Position numbers and translations under genes: made by a program
The notes under the pieces: generated by a model
Seen by the model: the letters and a program-made list of their open reading frames with translations, nothing else
What the model was told of the DNA's origin: nothing
The model's database searches: none
Assembly: GCF_008035925.1 (NCBI RefSeq)
Contig: NZ_CP036264.1
Span: 7,597,641 to 7,661,640 of the forward strand
Length of the DNA stretch: 64,000 nt
From: Stieleria maiorica
GTDB lineage: Bacteria > Planctomycetota > Planctomycetia > Pirellulales > Pirellulaceae
Direction of reading: 5' to 3'
Part shown: in pieces, positions 8,966 through 18,247 of the stretch
Numbering within the stretch: the stretch's first letter is position 1
Layout of the letters: every line of letters begins with the position of its first letter

Positions 8966-9002
8966 TGGTTTTCTAACGCTGTCCATGGTGTGGGAATCAC
9001 GG

Positions 9003-9170
9003 AGGGATGGCAGAACGATGGGGGCAGAACGATGGGGGCAGAACGATGGGGGCAGAACGATGGGGGCAGAACGATGGGGGCAAAATGATGGGGGCAAAAT
9101 GATGGGGGCAAAACGATAAAGGGCAGAATGATGTGGGGGCAGAATGATGTGGGGGCAGAATGATGTGGGG
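9003..9170 (+). repeat. Tandem array of the 14-bp repeat, about 11 units
   Basis: Consecutive units of GGGGGCARAAYGAT occur with a 14-base period (unit starts at 9011, 9025, 9039 and so on). The last three have 15-16 bases because of an extra T and G. Together with the array at 13022 it flanks the giant kinase gene in direct orientation. Reading frames through the array are artefacts. Confidence 0.85.
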
Positions 9171-9283
9171 GAGTGGAGGTTCGCGACGAAGACGTTGATC
9201 TCCATTGGACGCCGGTCGATTCGCGCCAGCGGAAGCGGTCGTTCCGTTAGTCTCTCCTTCGCGGGATCGCCACCAGTTCTTAC

Positions 9284-12200
9284 ATGCTTCCCGCTGTCGT
9301 GCCCATGAAGTTTTCTGGATATCAATTGCTGTCGCAGCGGGGGGCCGGAAAGGATTGCGTCGCCTATTTGGCGCGGGAGTTGTCCAGCGGGAATCTCGTT
9401 CAGTTGTGCGATCTGACGTCGGCGGCGAAACATCAACGCCGCTGGGCTCGGCTGACGCGGCAGCTAAAAAAAATCGCCGTGTTCTCACATCCCGCCGGCC
9501 GACCACTGATTCAGCTGCAACTGAACACCGATCCGCGGTTTGCGGTGTTGGGTTTGACGGGAACACGGACCCTCGCCGACAACTTGCAGCAACCTTCTTT
9601 GCAGTGGCCGACGGCGCTGGCGATCTGCTTGCGTTTGTCCGATTGTTTGATGCATGCCCATCGCCTCGGCATCTCGCACGGCAATCTTTGCCCCAGCGGG
9701 ATCGGGATCGACGACGATGATGAACCAATTGTCGACTTCACCCAATTCCTGGCGATGGGAATAACTTCGTCGCAAACCTCGGATCCATTGGACCGGTGTT
9801 GTCTGCCAAAATCGTCCTCCACGGTCGGCGCTGATCCGGCCGCGAACGACATCTATGCACTCGGCGCAATGCATTCGATGTTGTTGGGGATCGGACGATT
9901 CGGACGTCTGTGCAACGCGCCGATACCGCCTTTGTCCGAAGGTGAGAGCGCGTCACTGGAGTCGCTGATTGATTCGATGCTCGACGACGATCCGCTTGAT
10001 CGGCCGTTAGCCGACGAGGTCGTGCGGGAGCTGAACGCCGGCCTGCGGGCACATCTCAACCAGGCACATCTCAGCGATCCGGGATTTGGCTCTGTTACAT
10101 CCGCGCCGACACCATCTGGTGGCGCGGAAACCGGCGGCGACGCGGAGACGATCGGGCTGATGAAACCAGCGCCGGCAATGGGCAATGAACGGGGCCTTGA
10201 AGGCCGGCGATTGGGGCGATTTCAAATCGAACGCCGGATCGGATCGGGGGCATGGGGAGCCGTGTTTCGCGCGATCGATGTGGCCGACGGCGCGACGGTC
10301 GCCGTGAAGGTCTTGCATCCCGAGCATGCCAATTGCAGGGACGTGGTCAAACGGTTTCGCGACGAAGCACACATTCTGGCCGGTATCGACAATCCCCACG
10401 TCGCAAAACTGTTGGACGTCAATTGTCAGGACGGGGTTCATTATTTGGCGATGGAGTTTGTCGACGGACCCAACTTGGCGTCCTTGTTGGCCCGGCACGG
10501 CTCTATCGACGAGCCACGGGCGCTGCAGATTCTCGCCGATGTCGCGCGGGCGTTGGTCGAGCCGCATGAATACGGCGTGGTGCACCGCGACATCAAGCCG
10601 GCAAACATCATCATCCGGCTTGCCGAATCGGGCGGCCGTCAGCGAGATGCTGTGGGGAGACAGCCCGATCGGTCGCAAACCGCGGCATCGGATGGTATGG
10701 GAATCGAAGCGGCGACGTTGGTCGATTTCGGGCTCGCGCAAGATCTGTTTGACGACCGACCGGAATCCGACGCCGGCGAACAATCTGCCCCGCGGGCCAT
10801 CGTCGGGACGCCTGCCTACATGTCGCCCGAGCAATGCGGGGGTGAGCCCGTCGGCCCCGAGACGGATGTTTACGCGATGGGGGCGACCCTGTTTCACCTG
10901 CTCGCCGGTCGCCCTCCGTTTCTGGGCGACAACATCCAAGCGATCATCGATCAACATCGCAACCAGGCACCGCCACGGATCAGCGAATTCCGAGCCGGGA
11001 TTCCTGATTCCGTCACCGAGACAATCGATCGGGCGCTCGCCAAGCGGCCGGTGTTGCGACATGCCGACGCCGAGGCCTTGCTGGTCGACGTCGAGCGGCT
11101 GTTGCGCGGCGAACCGGTCTCGATCGAAAGTCATCCGTTCGCGCCGGGCGACCCGAGTGCCGCGATGCGGTTTCAATTCCAGTGGCCGCTCAGGTCTTCC
11201 CCGGCTGCGTTGTGGCCCCATGTGTCCAACACCGAACGTTTGAACGAGGCGATCGGGTTGCCGGTGGTCGATTACACGCGGCAAGTGGATGACGAAGGCG
11301 GTGTCACGCAGACCGCCAGTGCAGAGCGATTGGGAATGAAATTCCAGTGGCGGGAACATCCGTTCGAATGGATCGAAGGAAAACGTCTCGCCGTTTTACG
11401 AGATTTCCAATCCGGGCCGTTCAAGTGGATGATCAGCCGGGTCGAGTTGCAGGCTTCGTCCGACGGCGGCACGCATCTGAGTCACCACGTAATCGTGCAG
11501 CCCCGAAGTGTCCTCGGCCGGGCCGCGGCGGCGTTGGAAGTCGGTGTCAAAGCCAAACGGGCGCTCAAACGCGTCTACTTTCACATCGACCGGACGGTCG
11601 CGGCCAACGGCGTCGGCGATCCGTTTCGCCAGCCCAACCGATTGAAACTCGCCCGACGCCGACGACTCGATCAGTTGATCGAGCGGTTACGATCGCGGGA
11701 ATTGAATGCACACGTTGTCGCGCGTTTGAGTGACTGCATCGAAAAAGCTCCCGCGCAGGAACTTGCGAGAATCCGACCGCTTGCCTTTGCCCGCCAATAC
11801 GGTTTGAACGCGGATGCGGTTGTTGACACCTTTCTCGCCGCCGCCCATGAGGGGCTGTTGGTGTTGTACTGGGATATCCTTTGCCCGAGTTGCCGAATCC
11901 CGTCGGATATCAAAGAAACCCTCCGCGAGGTAAAGAATCACAGTCATTGCCCCGCCTGCAATCTGGATTTCGAACTCGATTTTGCCGGCTCGGTCGAATT
12001 GATCTTTCGCGTCAGCCCGCAGATCCGCCAAGCGGACGTCAAGACGTATTGCATCGGTGGGCCCGCGCATTCGCCACACGTGGTCGCACAACTACGCATC
12101 GATGCGGCGGAACGATTACGGCTGGACCTGTCGCTGGACGTGGGCAGCTACCAACTTCGTGGGCTGCCCTGTGCGCTGGTGATCGATTTCGAAGTTGCCC

Positions 12201-13003
12201 ATCCCGGCGAAACATCACGTTGGGACATCGACGTGGACGCGGATTCGCTATCAACACCGCTTGATGTGCCGCTGCAAGGCCCGGAGATGAAGGCCGGTCG
12301 CCAATGCCTGGTTCTGGCCAATCATTCGCGTCGCGAGCAGGTCATCCGCGTCGAGCGTCGATCGCCCAGGACCGATGTCCTGACGGCCGCGCGAGCGTCC
12401 ACCTTGCGATCCTTCCGCCAATGGTTTCCCGGCGAGATTCTCTCACCCGGTGAGTTGGTCGGCGTGGGCGCGATGGCGCTGATGACTCTTTCGATTTCGG
12501 ATGATCCGCAGGCCGGCCAGGTTGCCAATGCGCTCGCAGGCCAGTCCTTTCTCAAGATGACCTCGGAGGTCGTCGAGCGATTCGGAGGCACTACCCTGCC
12601 GGGGCCTGCCGATCGCGTTCGCGTTGCGTTCGACGATCCCAGTCGAGCACTGTTGGCCGCGCTCGATCTGCATCAGTCATGGAGTGCCGACGGATCGATC
12701 AAGCATCGTCGATTAAAAATCGCATTGGATCATGGAGGTTCAGTGGCGGTGAGCGTCCAGGACCAGCTCGACTATTTGGGCGAAACAGCGAGAGCCGTCG
12801 AGCGGATCTTTCAGCAGACGCAACCGGGTGAATTGACGATGTCCGTCCGCGCCGCAAGTGATCCTGTGGTCGCGTCGCTGCTCACTGAGCGGCAACTCGA
12901 CGGGCGGATGGAAACGATCGAGACGGATGATCATGGTCCTGTTTTGATCCATCGGTTTGGAATCGAGAGTGTCCGGGCGGATGTGGATCGAGTCTCCGAC
13001 TAA
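9284..13003 (+). CDS. Tandem pseudokinase-Ser/Thr kinase with DUF5939 and degenerate cyclase domain
   Basis: A 1239-residue multidomain signalling protein (ATG 9305, MKFSGYQ, is an alternative start). Residues ~10-260 resemble a protein kinase but have HGN at 132-134 in place of HRD, DFT at 151-153, and no clear VAIK lysine: a pseudokinase. Residues ~310-595 form an intact kinase: GSGAWGAV loop at 320-327, Lys342, HRDIKPAN from 434 (catalytic Asp436), DFG at 481-483, then GTPAYMSPEQ. Residues ~615-780 look like an SRPBCC fold. A CPSC (867-870) and CPAC (889-892) zinc-ribbon pair follows, as in the DUF5939 region of adenylate cyclases. Residues ~1055-1215 align with class III cyclases (DYLGETARAVERIFQQTQPG) but lack both metal-binding aspartates. 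No membrane segment was seen. An ECF sigma gene lies upstream. Confidence 0.82.
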   Translation: MLPAVVPMKFSGYQLLSQRGAGKDCVAYLARELSSGNLVQLCDLTSAAKHQRRWARLTRQLKKIAVFSHPAGRPLIQLQLNTDPRFAVLGLTGTRTLADNLQQPSLQWPTALAICLRLSDCLMHAHRLGISHGNLCPSGIGIDDDDEPIVDFTQFLAMGITSSQTSDPLDRCCLPKSSSTVGADPAANDIYALGAMHSMLLGIGRFGRLCNAPIPPLSEGESASLESLIDSMLDDDPLDRPLADEVVRELNAGLRAHLNQAHLSDPGFGSVTSAPTPSGGAETGGDAETIGLMKPAPAMGNERGLEGRRLGRFQIERRIGSGAWGAVFRAIDVADGATVAVKVLHPEHANCRDVVKRFRDEAHILAGIDNPHVAKLLDVNCQDGVHYLAMEFVDGPNLASLLARHGSIDEPRALQILADVARALVEPHEYGVVHRDIKPANIIIRLAESGGRQRDAVGRQPDRSQTAASDGMGIEAATLVDFGLAQDLFDDRPESDAGEQSAPRAIVGTPAYMSPEQCGGEPVGPETDVYAMGATLFHLLAGRPPFLGDNIQAIIDQHRNQAPPRISEFRAGIPDSVTETIDRALAKRPVLRHADAEALLVDVERLLRGEPVSIESHPFAPGDPSAAMRFQFQWPLRSSPAALWPHVSNTERLNEAIGLPVVDYTRQVDDEGGVTQTASAERLGMKFQWREHPFEWIEGKRLAVLRDFQSGPFKWMISRVELQASSDGGTHLSHHVIVQPRSVLGRAAAALEVGVKAKRALKRVYFHIDRTVAANGVGDPFRQPNRLKLARRRRLDQLIERLRSRELNAHVVARLSDCIEKAPAQELARIRPLAFARQYGLNADAVVDTFLAAAHEGLLVLYWDILCPSCRIPSDIKETLREVKNHSHCPACNLDFELDFAGSVELIFRVSPQIRQADVKTYCIGGPAHSPHVVAQLRIDAAERLRLDLSLDVGSYQLRGLPCALVIDFEVAHPGETSRWDIDVDADSLSTPLDVPLQGPEMKAGRQCLVLANHSRREQVIRVERRSPRTDVLTAARASTLRSFRQWFPGEILSPGELVGVGAMALMTLSISDDPQAGQVANALAGQSFLKMTSEVVERFGGTTLPGPADRVRVAFDDPSRALLAALDLHQSWSADGSIKHRRLKIALDHGGSVAVSVQDQLDYLGETARAVERIFQQTQPGELTMSVRAASDPVVASLLTERQLDGRMETIETDDHGPVLIHRFGIESVRADVDRVSD

Positions 13004-13021
13004 GTGATGCCTTCTTTAGGG

Positions 13022-13175
13022 AGATGGCAAAACGATGGGGGCAAAACGATGGGGGCAAAACGATGGGGGCAAAACGATGGGGGCAAAACGATGGGGGCAA
13101 AACGGTGGGGGCAGAATGATGGTGGGGCGGAATGATGGGGGCAGATTGTTTTGCCCCCATTGTTTTGCCCCTTCA
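13022..13175. repeat. Tandem array of the 14-bp repeat ending in an inverted unit
   Basis: About nine direct units of GGGGGCAAAACGAT (caaaacg at 13028, 13042, 13056, 13070, 13084, 13098, then variants) start 18 bases after the kinase stop. At 13141-13173 the orientation flips to GTTTTGCCCCCATTGTTTTG, giving a GGGGGCA/TTGCCCCC hairpin. The array lies between the ends of convergent genes and could act as a terminator for both; this is inference. Confidence 0.85.
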
Positions 13176-13207
13176 GTCTTCGCCGAGATCGTTCGCCGGC
13201 GCGGCAC

Positions 13208-14590
13208 TTACCGAACGCGGCACTTGAACTCAATCTTGGCGGTCTCGCCGACGGCCAACGGTTCGGTCAGAGTCCACTTCATCCGGACCGATCCGGCGGC
13301 GTTGCCGGCGGTGCTGAAGTCAGCCTTGCGATCGCATTGCTGTGAGCCTTCGACGTACTCCAGACGGCCGACCAGGCTGTCGGCGATTTCGATGTTGTCG
13401 ACCGGCGAGTCGCCGACGTTTTGCAGATGGATGGCGAACGACACTTCGTCACCCTGTTGGGCATGATGCTTGTCGGCGACCTTGATGATTTGCAATCGTC
13501 CGGCGTCGGGGAAATCGTATTCCACGAACCCTTCGACCTTGGCGTCACGCGTCAGCACCGGCGGCGCCATGCTTTCGATCATGACTTCGACCGCATCGCG
13601 GACCATCCAAGAGTGGGCGGCCACGGCACCTTGCTGCAAGATGGCGATTTGGGATTCATCCAAACGATTGAGCGAGATCGCGTCGAGCGTGGCAAGGATT
13701 TCCAAGGCGTCTTCGGCCAGCAGCGGTTGCACGATGCCTTCGACCGGCACGCCGCGGTTGCGATCACGCATCGCGTCGACACGTCGAGCAACGTCGGCAC
13801 GGGCCAGTTCCAGGCTTTCGCCGACGACCAGACTGGGCTGCGTCAAACCGATGCCTGTCGGGCCGACGGGCTGCGAAGTGCCGCGAAGCCCGACCGCTTT
13901 CTCTCCGGCAACCGCACCGCTGACTTGACGCACGGCGCCAAAGCGAGGCGAGTATAGGCAAACGGGGTTGCTTTGCTGGACCTCGATTTTGCCGGATTCG
14001 GTCGTGTAGTGAACCACGGCATCTTGGGGCTCCAGTCCGCCGATCCGGTCGTCGATCATCACCCGCGCTTGCGGGGGAAGATCGCCGCCGTTGCACAGAA
14101 ATTCCTGTGGGTCCATCGGCTGTCCCATTGCAAGCGGCGAAGCGGCGGGGGCACATGCTTGGCAAGCGGCCCCATCGGTGCTTTGGATGCACCCCTGGCA
14201 GGATCCGTCCGGTTGCCCCGCCCGATCGCTCAATCGACCGAAATATCCGACTTGGGCGATTTCACTGGTGGTGGATGCGTGTTGCGGCGCGGAGTCGACT
14301 GATGACGTGTCGCTGACGCCGGGAACGGCCGGAGTTTTTCCACCGGGGGTCAACTCGGGCGTCGGCGCCTGGTGAATGCCCGGCAAGTTCGGTGTCCCCG
14401 GCAAACGAAATCCCTTGGTCGCTCCCGGCGACTGGCACCCGGCAAAGACCACCAACGCTGCGAGCAGTGCCGGCGCGAGCAGTGAGGTTGCGGCGACGTT
14501 GTGGCCACGAAAATTGCCCCGACAGAAGAAGCCGCGAGATGCAAAGCAGTGGATCATGGTCGGATGATTTGATAGGTGTGTCGGGAACAA
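13208..14590 (-). CDS. Cys-rich lipoprotein with C-terminal DUF11-like domain
   Basis: 460 residues with a hydrophobic leader and lipobox VVFAGC (Cys52; an internal start at 14557 would shorten the leader). A Pro-rich segment follows, then a SEIAQVGYFGRL motif and two CxxC pairs (SCQGC, ACQAC). After a middle region the C terminus (about 365-460) has the beta-sandwich features of the DUF11 repeat family: GDEVSFAIHLQNVG, then LVGRLEYVEGS and AVGETAKIEFKCRVR. Such domains occur in surface and secreted proteins. The SEI-QVG/CxxC motif is shared with the lipoprotein at 15501-16811 (EIQQVGFVQRM, SGCM), so the two probably share a partner. Substrate unknown. Confidence 0.7.
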   Translation of the reverse strand: MFPTHLSNHPTMIHCFASRGFFCRGNFRGHNVAATSLLAPALLAALVVFAGCQSPGATKGFRLPGTPNLPGIHQAPTPELTPGGKTPAVPGVSDTSSVDSAPQHASTTSEIAQVGYFGRLSDRAGQPDGSCQGCIQSTDGAACQACAPAASPLAMGQPMDPQEFLCNGGDLPPQARVMIDDRIGGLEPQDAVVHYTTESGKIEVQQSNPVCLYSPRFGAVRQVSGAVAGEKAVGLRGTSQPVGPTGIGLTQPSLVVGESLELARADVARRVDAMRDRNRGVPVEGIVQPLLAEDALEILATLDAISLNRLDESQIAILQQGAVAAHSWMVRDAVEVMIESMAPPVLTRDAKVEGFVEYDFPDAGRLQIIKVADKHHAQQGDEVSFAIHLQNVGDSPVDNIEIADSLVGRLEYVEGSQQCDRKADFSTAGNAAGSVRMKWTLTEPLAVGETAKIEFKCRVR

Positions 14591-14623
14591 AGGGTGTGTT
14601 CAGCCGTCAGACGGTTGAATCGA

Positions 14624-15394
14624 TCACGGTTGCTGGGTGGCGGGATCGGGTTTGTAGATCGGCGCCCAGGCGGGGAAGCCGAAGTAGAACTGAGGCTCCA
14701 GGGCCGGGTTGCGCGGCGGCGACTTGGAACCGACACGCACGATGGCGATCGGTCGACCGAGTGAATCGGCCGTGGCCAGCGCGTCTTGGTCCAGCGGAAT
14801 GTCGATCGGCCGCGACTCGGTTCGTTGTTGGGCCAGCGGGATCGCCGTTTGGGGGTCTTCCAGATAGATGACCCGTGTCACCAAGTTGCCATCCAGGGCC
14901 TCTTCCAAGTCCGATTGGCTCAGGTTGATCGGGATCGGGTAAAGGGTTTCCAATCCGGGCGGCGGGTACGTTCGACCGATCAATTCGACGGTCGGGTACA
15001 GTTCGGCGCCGATCGCGCCGGAGATGCCGGTGATTCGGAAACGGTACACCGCACCGACCAGCAATCCGGCCATCAGGTTCGGCTCACTTTCGGCGTGGCT
15101 GCCCGCCAGCGGCAGCGAAAACTCGGTTCCCTCGGGTCCCGAGAACGCGACCGGTTGAAACGCACCTTGGTGCATGGTCACCGCCGCGGGGCTTTGCCAA
15201 ATCGCTCCCGGAGGCAGTGCTTTGTGATACAGCGGGTGTCGGCCACCGGTGGGCAGGGGTTCGGCCGCGGCGGCGACGCTGCTGTACAAGATGATCAGTA
15301 ACAAAAAGGCGAACATGCAAACCTTCGCACCAGCACGGTGGCTCGATTCGGGCATGTCGATCGCGATGGCGATGGTTTTCGGCCTGGTTTGCAT
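14624..15394 (-). CDS. Secreted protein, paralogue of the adjacent lipoprotein
   Basis: 256 residues. The hydrophobic segment FAFLLLIILYSSVAAAA near residues 28-44 is a signal peptide; starts at 15355 or 15316 would be more conventional. The core RFRITGISGAIGAELYPTVE continues to ISQ-like SDLEEALDGNLVTRVIYLED and aligns with RIKLTNIPGREGVELYPTIE and FVTKVLYLPD of the next gene, so the two genes are paralogues by duplication. It has no lipobox or CxxC. Function unknown; a surface or envelope role is likely from the company it keeps. Confidence 0.65.
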   Translation of the reverse strand: MQTRPKTIAIAIDMPESSHRAGAKVCMFAFLLLIILYSSVAAAAEPLPTGGRHPLYHKALPPGAIWQSPAAVTMHQGAFQPVAFSGPEGTEFSLPLAGSHAESEPNLMAGLLVGAVYRFRITGISGAIGAELYPTVELIGRTYPPPGLETLYPIPINLSQSDLEEALDGNLVTRVIYLEDPQTAIPLAQQRTESRPIDIPLDQDALATADSLGRPIAIVRVGSKSPPRNPALEPQFYFGFPAWAPIYKPDPATQQP

Positions 15395-15500
15395 AGTGGT
15401 TCACTCAAACGTGGGCGTCGGTCATCCGAAAATCAGATGCCGACGCCGCGTGCTTTCAACAGTTACCTCGATCAGCCCTTCGAATTACGACGCCCTGGGG

Positions 15501-16811
15501 TCAGGGCTGGCAATTCGGATCGACTGATTGACTGCCTTGCAGCAGGGGACGTCCGGCGGGAGCACCCGGGTGGATGTTCTGCTCGGTGATCCGCACCCGA
15601 CTGACCGGGTTGGGATAGCTGTATCCGGGCTGGTGTCGCACGGTCGTCCGCATGGTTTCGACCGGTCGTGGCAGATTCATCGGCGTGCGGTTTTTCATCA
15701 CGTGTTTCTGCAATCCGGCGGGCGATCCCAAGGGGATGTGCGGCGGTCCGGGCAACCCGATCGGAGTGCCGCTGATCGGCATGCCGTACTGGGGTGCGTT
15801 GACGCCGGCGATCATGCCGGGCAATTGCGGCGGAGCGGTCGCACAGACGCCACCTTCGGGGCAGCAGCCTTCGGTCGACGCCGGGGCGAACGGAGCCGGC
15901 AGTCCGGCAATCGGTGGAGCCATTCCCAGGCCCATGCCGCCGGAGCCGGGCATTTCGATGTCCTTGTCACCCAAACGGATGATCGCCAGGATCGAACCGC
16001 GGCGGTCGGCTTCGACGATCGGGTCCACACCGGGATCCAGTCGGGTGCTGACCAAGGTATCGATCCCCGCCAACGCCGGTCCTTGGAAATCCGGATCGGG
16101 CAAGTACAGCACCTTGGTGACAAAGTTACCGGTGACGACCTGATCGAAATCCTCTTCGTCAAACTGAAGCGGAATCGAGTTGTGTGCCAAATAGGCTCCG
16201 GTGCGCGGATTGGCGTAAGCCAATTCGATCGTCGGATACAGTTCCACGCCCTCGCGTCCCGGGATGTTGGTTAGCTTGATCCGGAACAAGCCACCCTGGG
16301 GAAAGTTTTGACGGGCGGGGACGATCAGCGGTTCGCTGTCGAACATGCCGCTGCCGCTTTGGTCATAGCGGACTTGCATGCCTTCGGGGCGACCGAAGGT
16401 GACTTGAACGGCTTGGTTGATCGGTGCGGCGACCATCATGCCGGCTCCGCCGGAGACGGTTCCGCCGGAGTCGCTCATGCATCCGCTGCAGGCGGCACCG
16501 CCGCCTTGCATTCGCTGCACGAATCCGACTTGCTGGATCTCGCTTTGGCTCGGGTCTCCGCCGGCAGCGGCGATTTGCGACGCGACGTCCGCGGGCAGCT
16601 CGTTGGCCGCCACGGCACCGGGGCCTGCCGGAGCCGCCATGGCACCTGCGTACGGCGGTGGTCCCAGGACACCGGGGCCGGGGCCTCCGACTCCGGGGCC
16701 GGGTTCCATCAGTTGCTGTGCCGGCGGCAAATTGTGGCGAGTCGGTACGCATCCGGTCGCGACCATCGCACCAGCCGCAATCAGCGACAAGTGAGTGACG
16801 AATCGTTTCAT
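15501..16811 (-). CDS. Cys-motif lipoprotein, paralogous core
   Basis: 436 residues with lipobox MVATGC (Cys21). The start at 16811 is supported by a GGGGGAAAAG Shine-Dalgarno stretch and the signal peptide; the frame extends further upstream but looks non-coding. A Pro/Gly-rich stretch, then SEIQQVGFVQRMQGG and CSGCM, precede the paralogous beta-rich core (residues ~185-300). The tail is Pro/Met-rich and low in complexity. Upstream gene of the three-gene minus-strand cluster and divergent from the LolA-like gene at 17034, so the 222-base space between must hold two promoters. Likely an outer-membrane or surface lipoprotein; role unknown. Confidence 0.7.
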   Translation of the reverse strand: MKRFVTHLSLIAAGAMVATGCVPTRHNLPPAQQLMEPGPGVGGPGPGVLGPPPYAGAMAAPAGPGAVAANELPADVASQIAAAGGDPSQSEIQQVGFVQRMQGGGAACSGCMSDSGGTVSGGAGMMVAAPINQAVQVTFGRPEGMQVRYDQSGSGMFDSEPLIVPARQNFPQGGLFRIKLTNIPGREGVELYPTIELAYANPRTGAYLAHNSIPLQFDEEDFDQVVTGNFVTKVLYLPDPDFQGPALAGIDTLVSTRLDPGVDPIVEADRRGSILAIIRLGDKDIEMPGSGGMGLGMAPPIAGLPAPFAPASTEGCCPEGGVCATAPPQLPGMIAGVNAPQYGMPISGTPIGLPGPPHIPLGSPAGLQKHVMKNRTPMNLPRPVETMRTTVRHQPGYSYPNPVSRVRITEQNIHPGAPAGRPLLQGSQSVDPNCQP

Positions 16812-17033
16812 CTTTTCCCCCATTCCTTGGGTAGCACCGCGCTCGAATGCGGTTTGCGGGTCGGTCCCCGCCTGGGCTGAAAAATCAAAGGTAGTTCTTT
16901 GTGCTCGATCTGCCTGGACGTGCGACCCGAATCGCATCTACGATTCGCGCCACGCAGCGGACAGAACGGCCACGTGATGTACCCATCGGCACGTTGTGTC
17001 CCGATTCTTTGGAAAAATCGCCACAACCCGACC

Positions 17034-18125
17034 ATGAAGATCGATCGACACGACCCCGATCCGCCGAATCGACTCGTGAAACACTGTTTCACGACGAAGG
17101 CATGGCGAAGGTCCATCGGATGTGTGCTGGCAATGTTGTTGATCGTTTCCTCTTCCGCCGCGCAGTCATCACTTGGCCAGCAGTCGCCGTGGGCGACCGA
17201 GTCACCGCCGTCACTGGAAGCCGACCTCCGACCGCCCCGCGAAGACGCCGTCCCCGAACCACGATCTGAACAGCAGCGCGTCAACGACCAACAGCGCGCT
17301 GCCGCATTGATCGATCAAGTCATCGACAGGCTTGCCAACGGTGCCGCGTTTGACTGCAAGGTCCGACAACGTGTGCGGACCGCCGGACGTGAAGTGTTGG
17401 GCGTGGGCACCTACCTGCAAGTCGGCGGCGGCAGCGGACAGTTTTCCTTTCAAATCGAAATGCACGACGGCGATGGAAAACATCGGCTGCAACAGATCAG
17501 TGACGGGCGTTTGGCTTGGACCCGCACTCAGATCGCCGGCGTCGTTTCGCTCAGCCGCGTCGATGTGGGGTGGCTGGATGAAGGTGCCCGAACTCTGCGT
17601 CGCAACGACCGCATCAAGCCGAGCATGATGGTGGGGGGGCCGAGTGAAATGCTCGATAGCATTCGGCGAGACTACGACTTGAAACTCGGCAAAAGCTCGC
17701 TGTCCGGACGCCCGCTCTTGGTCGTCATCGGAACACTGAAACAGAGTCGACGCGACCAGATCGGTGCGTTCTCGCATGATGGCGTCCTCCCGCCGCTTTT
17801 TCCCACGCGGGTCAACGTTGCCATCGCGCAAGATGACGATCCCGAGATTGATTTTGGCAAAGGGCTGCCCGTAAGGATCGAGCACTTCAGTGATCCGATC
17901 GCCGAACCCCGGGACGCTCAACAGGACGCCGCCCAGGCGCCGAAGCGGCGGCAGATGATCTCGCTGTTGGAATTTTATTCGATCCGTCCGGTTGCCCCGC
18001 CGCCGATTCAACGCTTTCGTTTCGAGAACCAAGACACCGAAATCGATTTCGTCAACGAAACCGGCCGCTATGAAAACCGCTTCAACATCCGCGTTAGCGC
18101 CAAAGAACGCCAGCGGTACCGATAA
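17034..18125 (+). CDS. Secreted LolA-like protein of unknown function
   Basis: 363 residues with a signal segment at about 27-43 (IGCVLAMLLIVSSSAAQ). Starts at 16899 or 16977 are possible, but ATG 17034 places the leader best. The body begins ALIDQVIDRLANGAAFDCKVRQ; successive strands such as REVLGVGTYLQVGGGSGQFS and RLQQISDGRLAWTRT resemble the LolA/LppX half-barrel of lipoprotein-sorting proteins and planctomycete homologues. The family match is by fold-like pattern only. Divergent placement next to three envelope proteins would suit a carrier or chaperone for them, which is speculative. Confidence 0.55.
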   Translation: MKIDRHDPDPPNRLVKHCFTTKAWRRSIGCVLAMLLIVSSSAAQSSLGQQSPWATESPPSLEADLRPPREDAVPEPRSEQQRVNDQQRAAALIDQVIDRLANGAAFDCKVRQRVRTAGREVLGVGTYLQVGGGSGQFSFQIEMHDGDGKHRLQQISDGRLAWTRTQIAGVVSLSRVDVGWLDEGARTLRRNDRIKPSMMVGGPSEMLDSIRRDYDLKLGKSSLSGRPLLVVIGTLKQSRRDQIGAFSHDGVLPPLFPTRVNVAIAQDDDPEIDFGKGLPVRIEHFSDPIAEPRDAQQDAAQAPKRRQMISLLEFYSIRPVAPPPIQRFRFENQDTEIDFVNETGRYENRFNIRVSAKERQRYR

Positions 18126-18247
18126 ATCGGGAAGATGAGGAATAGGCAAATTCGGGGATTTCAACTTGACGAACCGGGCCCTTCACTGGAACGTATAGGC
18201 AAGCAACACCTCCTTTTTGTGCAGATGAAGTCACTCCGAATACCTAC

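Noticed and set aside
9003-9170. CRISPR array
   Set aside because: The 14-bp units abut one another without unique spacers, and no cas gene is present.
8997-9728. Frames with Cys/His/Pro repeats (SFCPHRFAPIVLP type) at 8997-9728 and 13000-13233
   Set aside because: They are translations of the 14-bp DNA arrays, whose period is not a multiple of three, and have no support as proteins.
10007-11359. Long minus-strand open frame (450 codons) opposite the kinase
   Set aside because: It mirrors the coding frame of the kinase in GC-rich DNA, has no recognisable domain, and its product lacks protein-like motifs.
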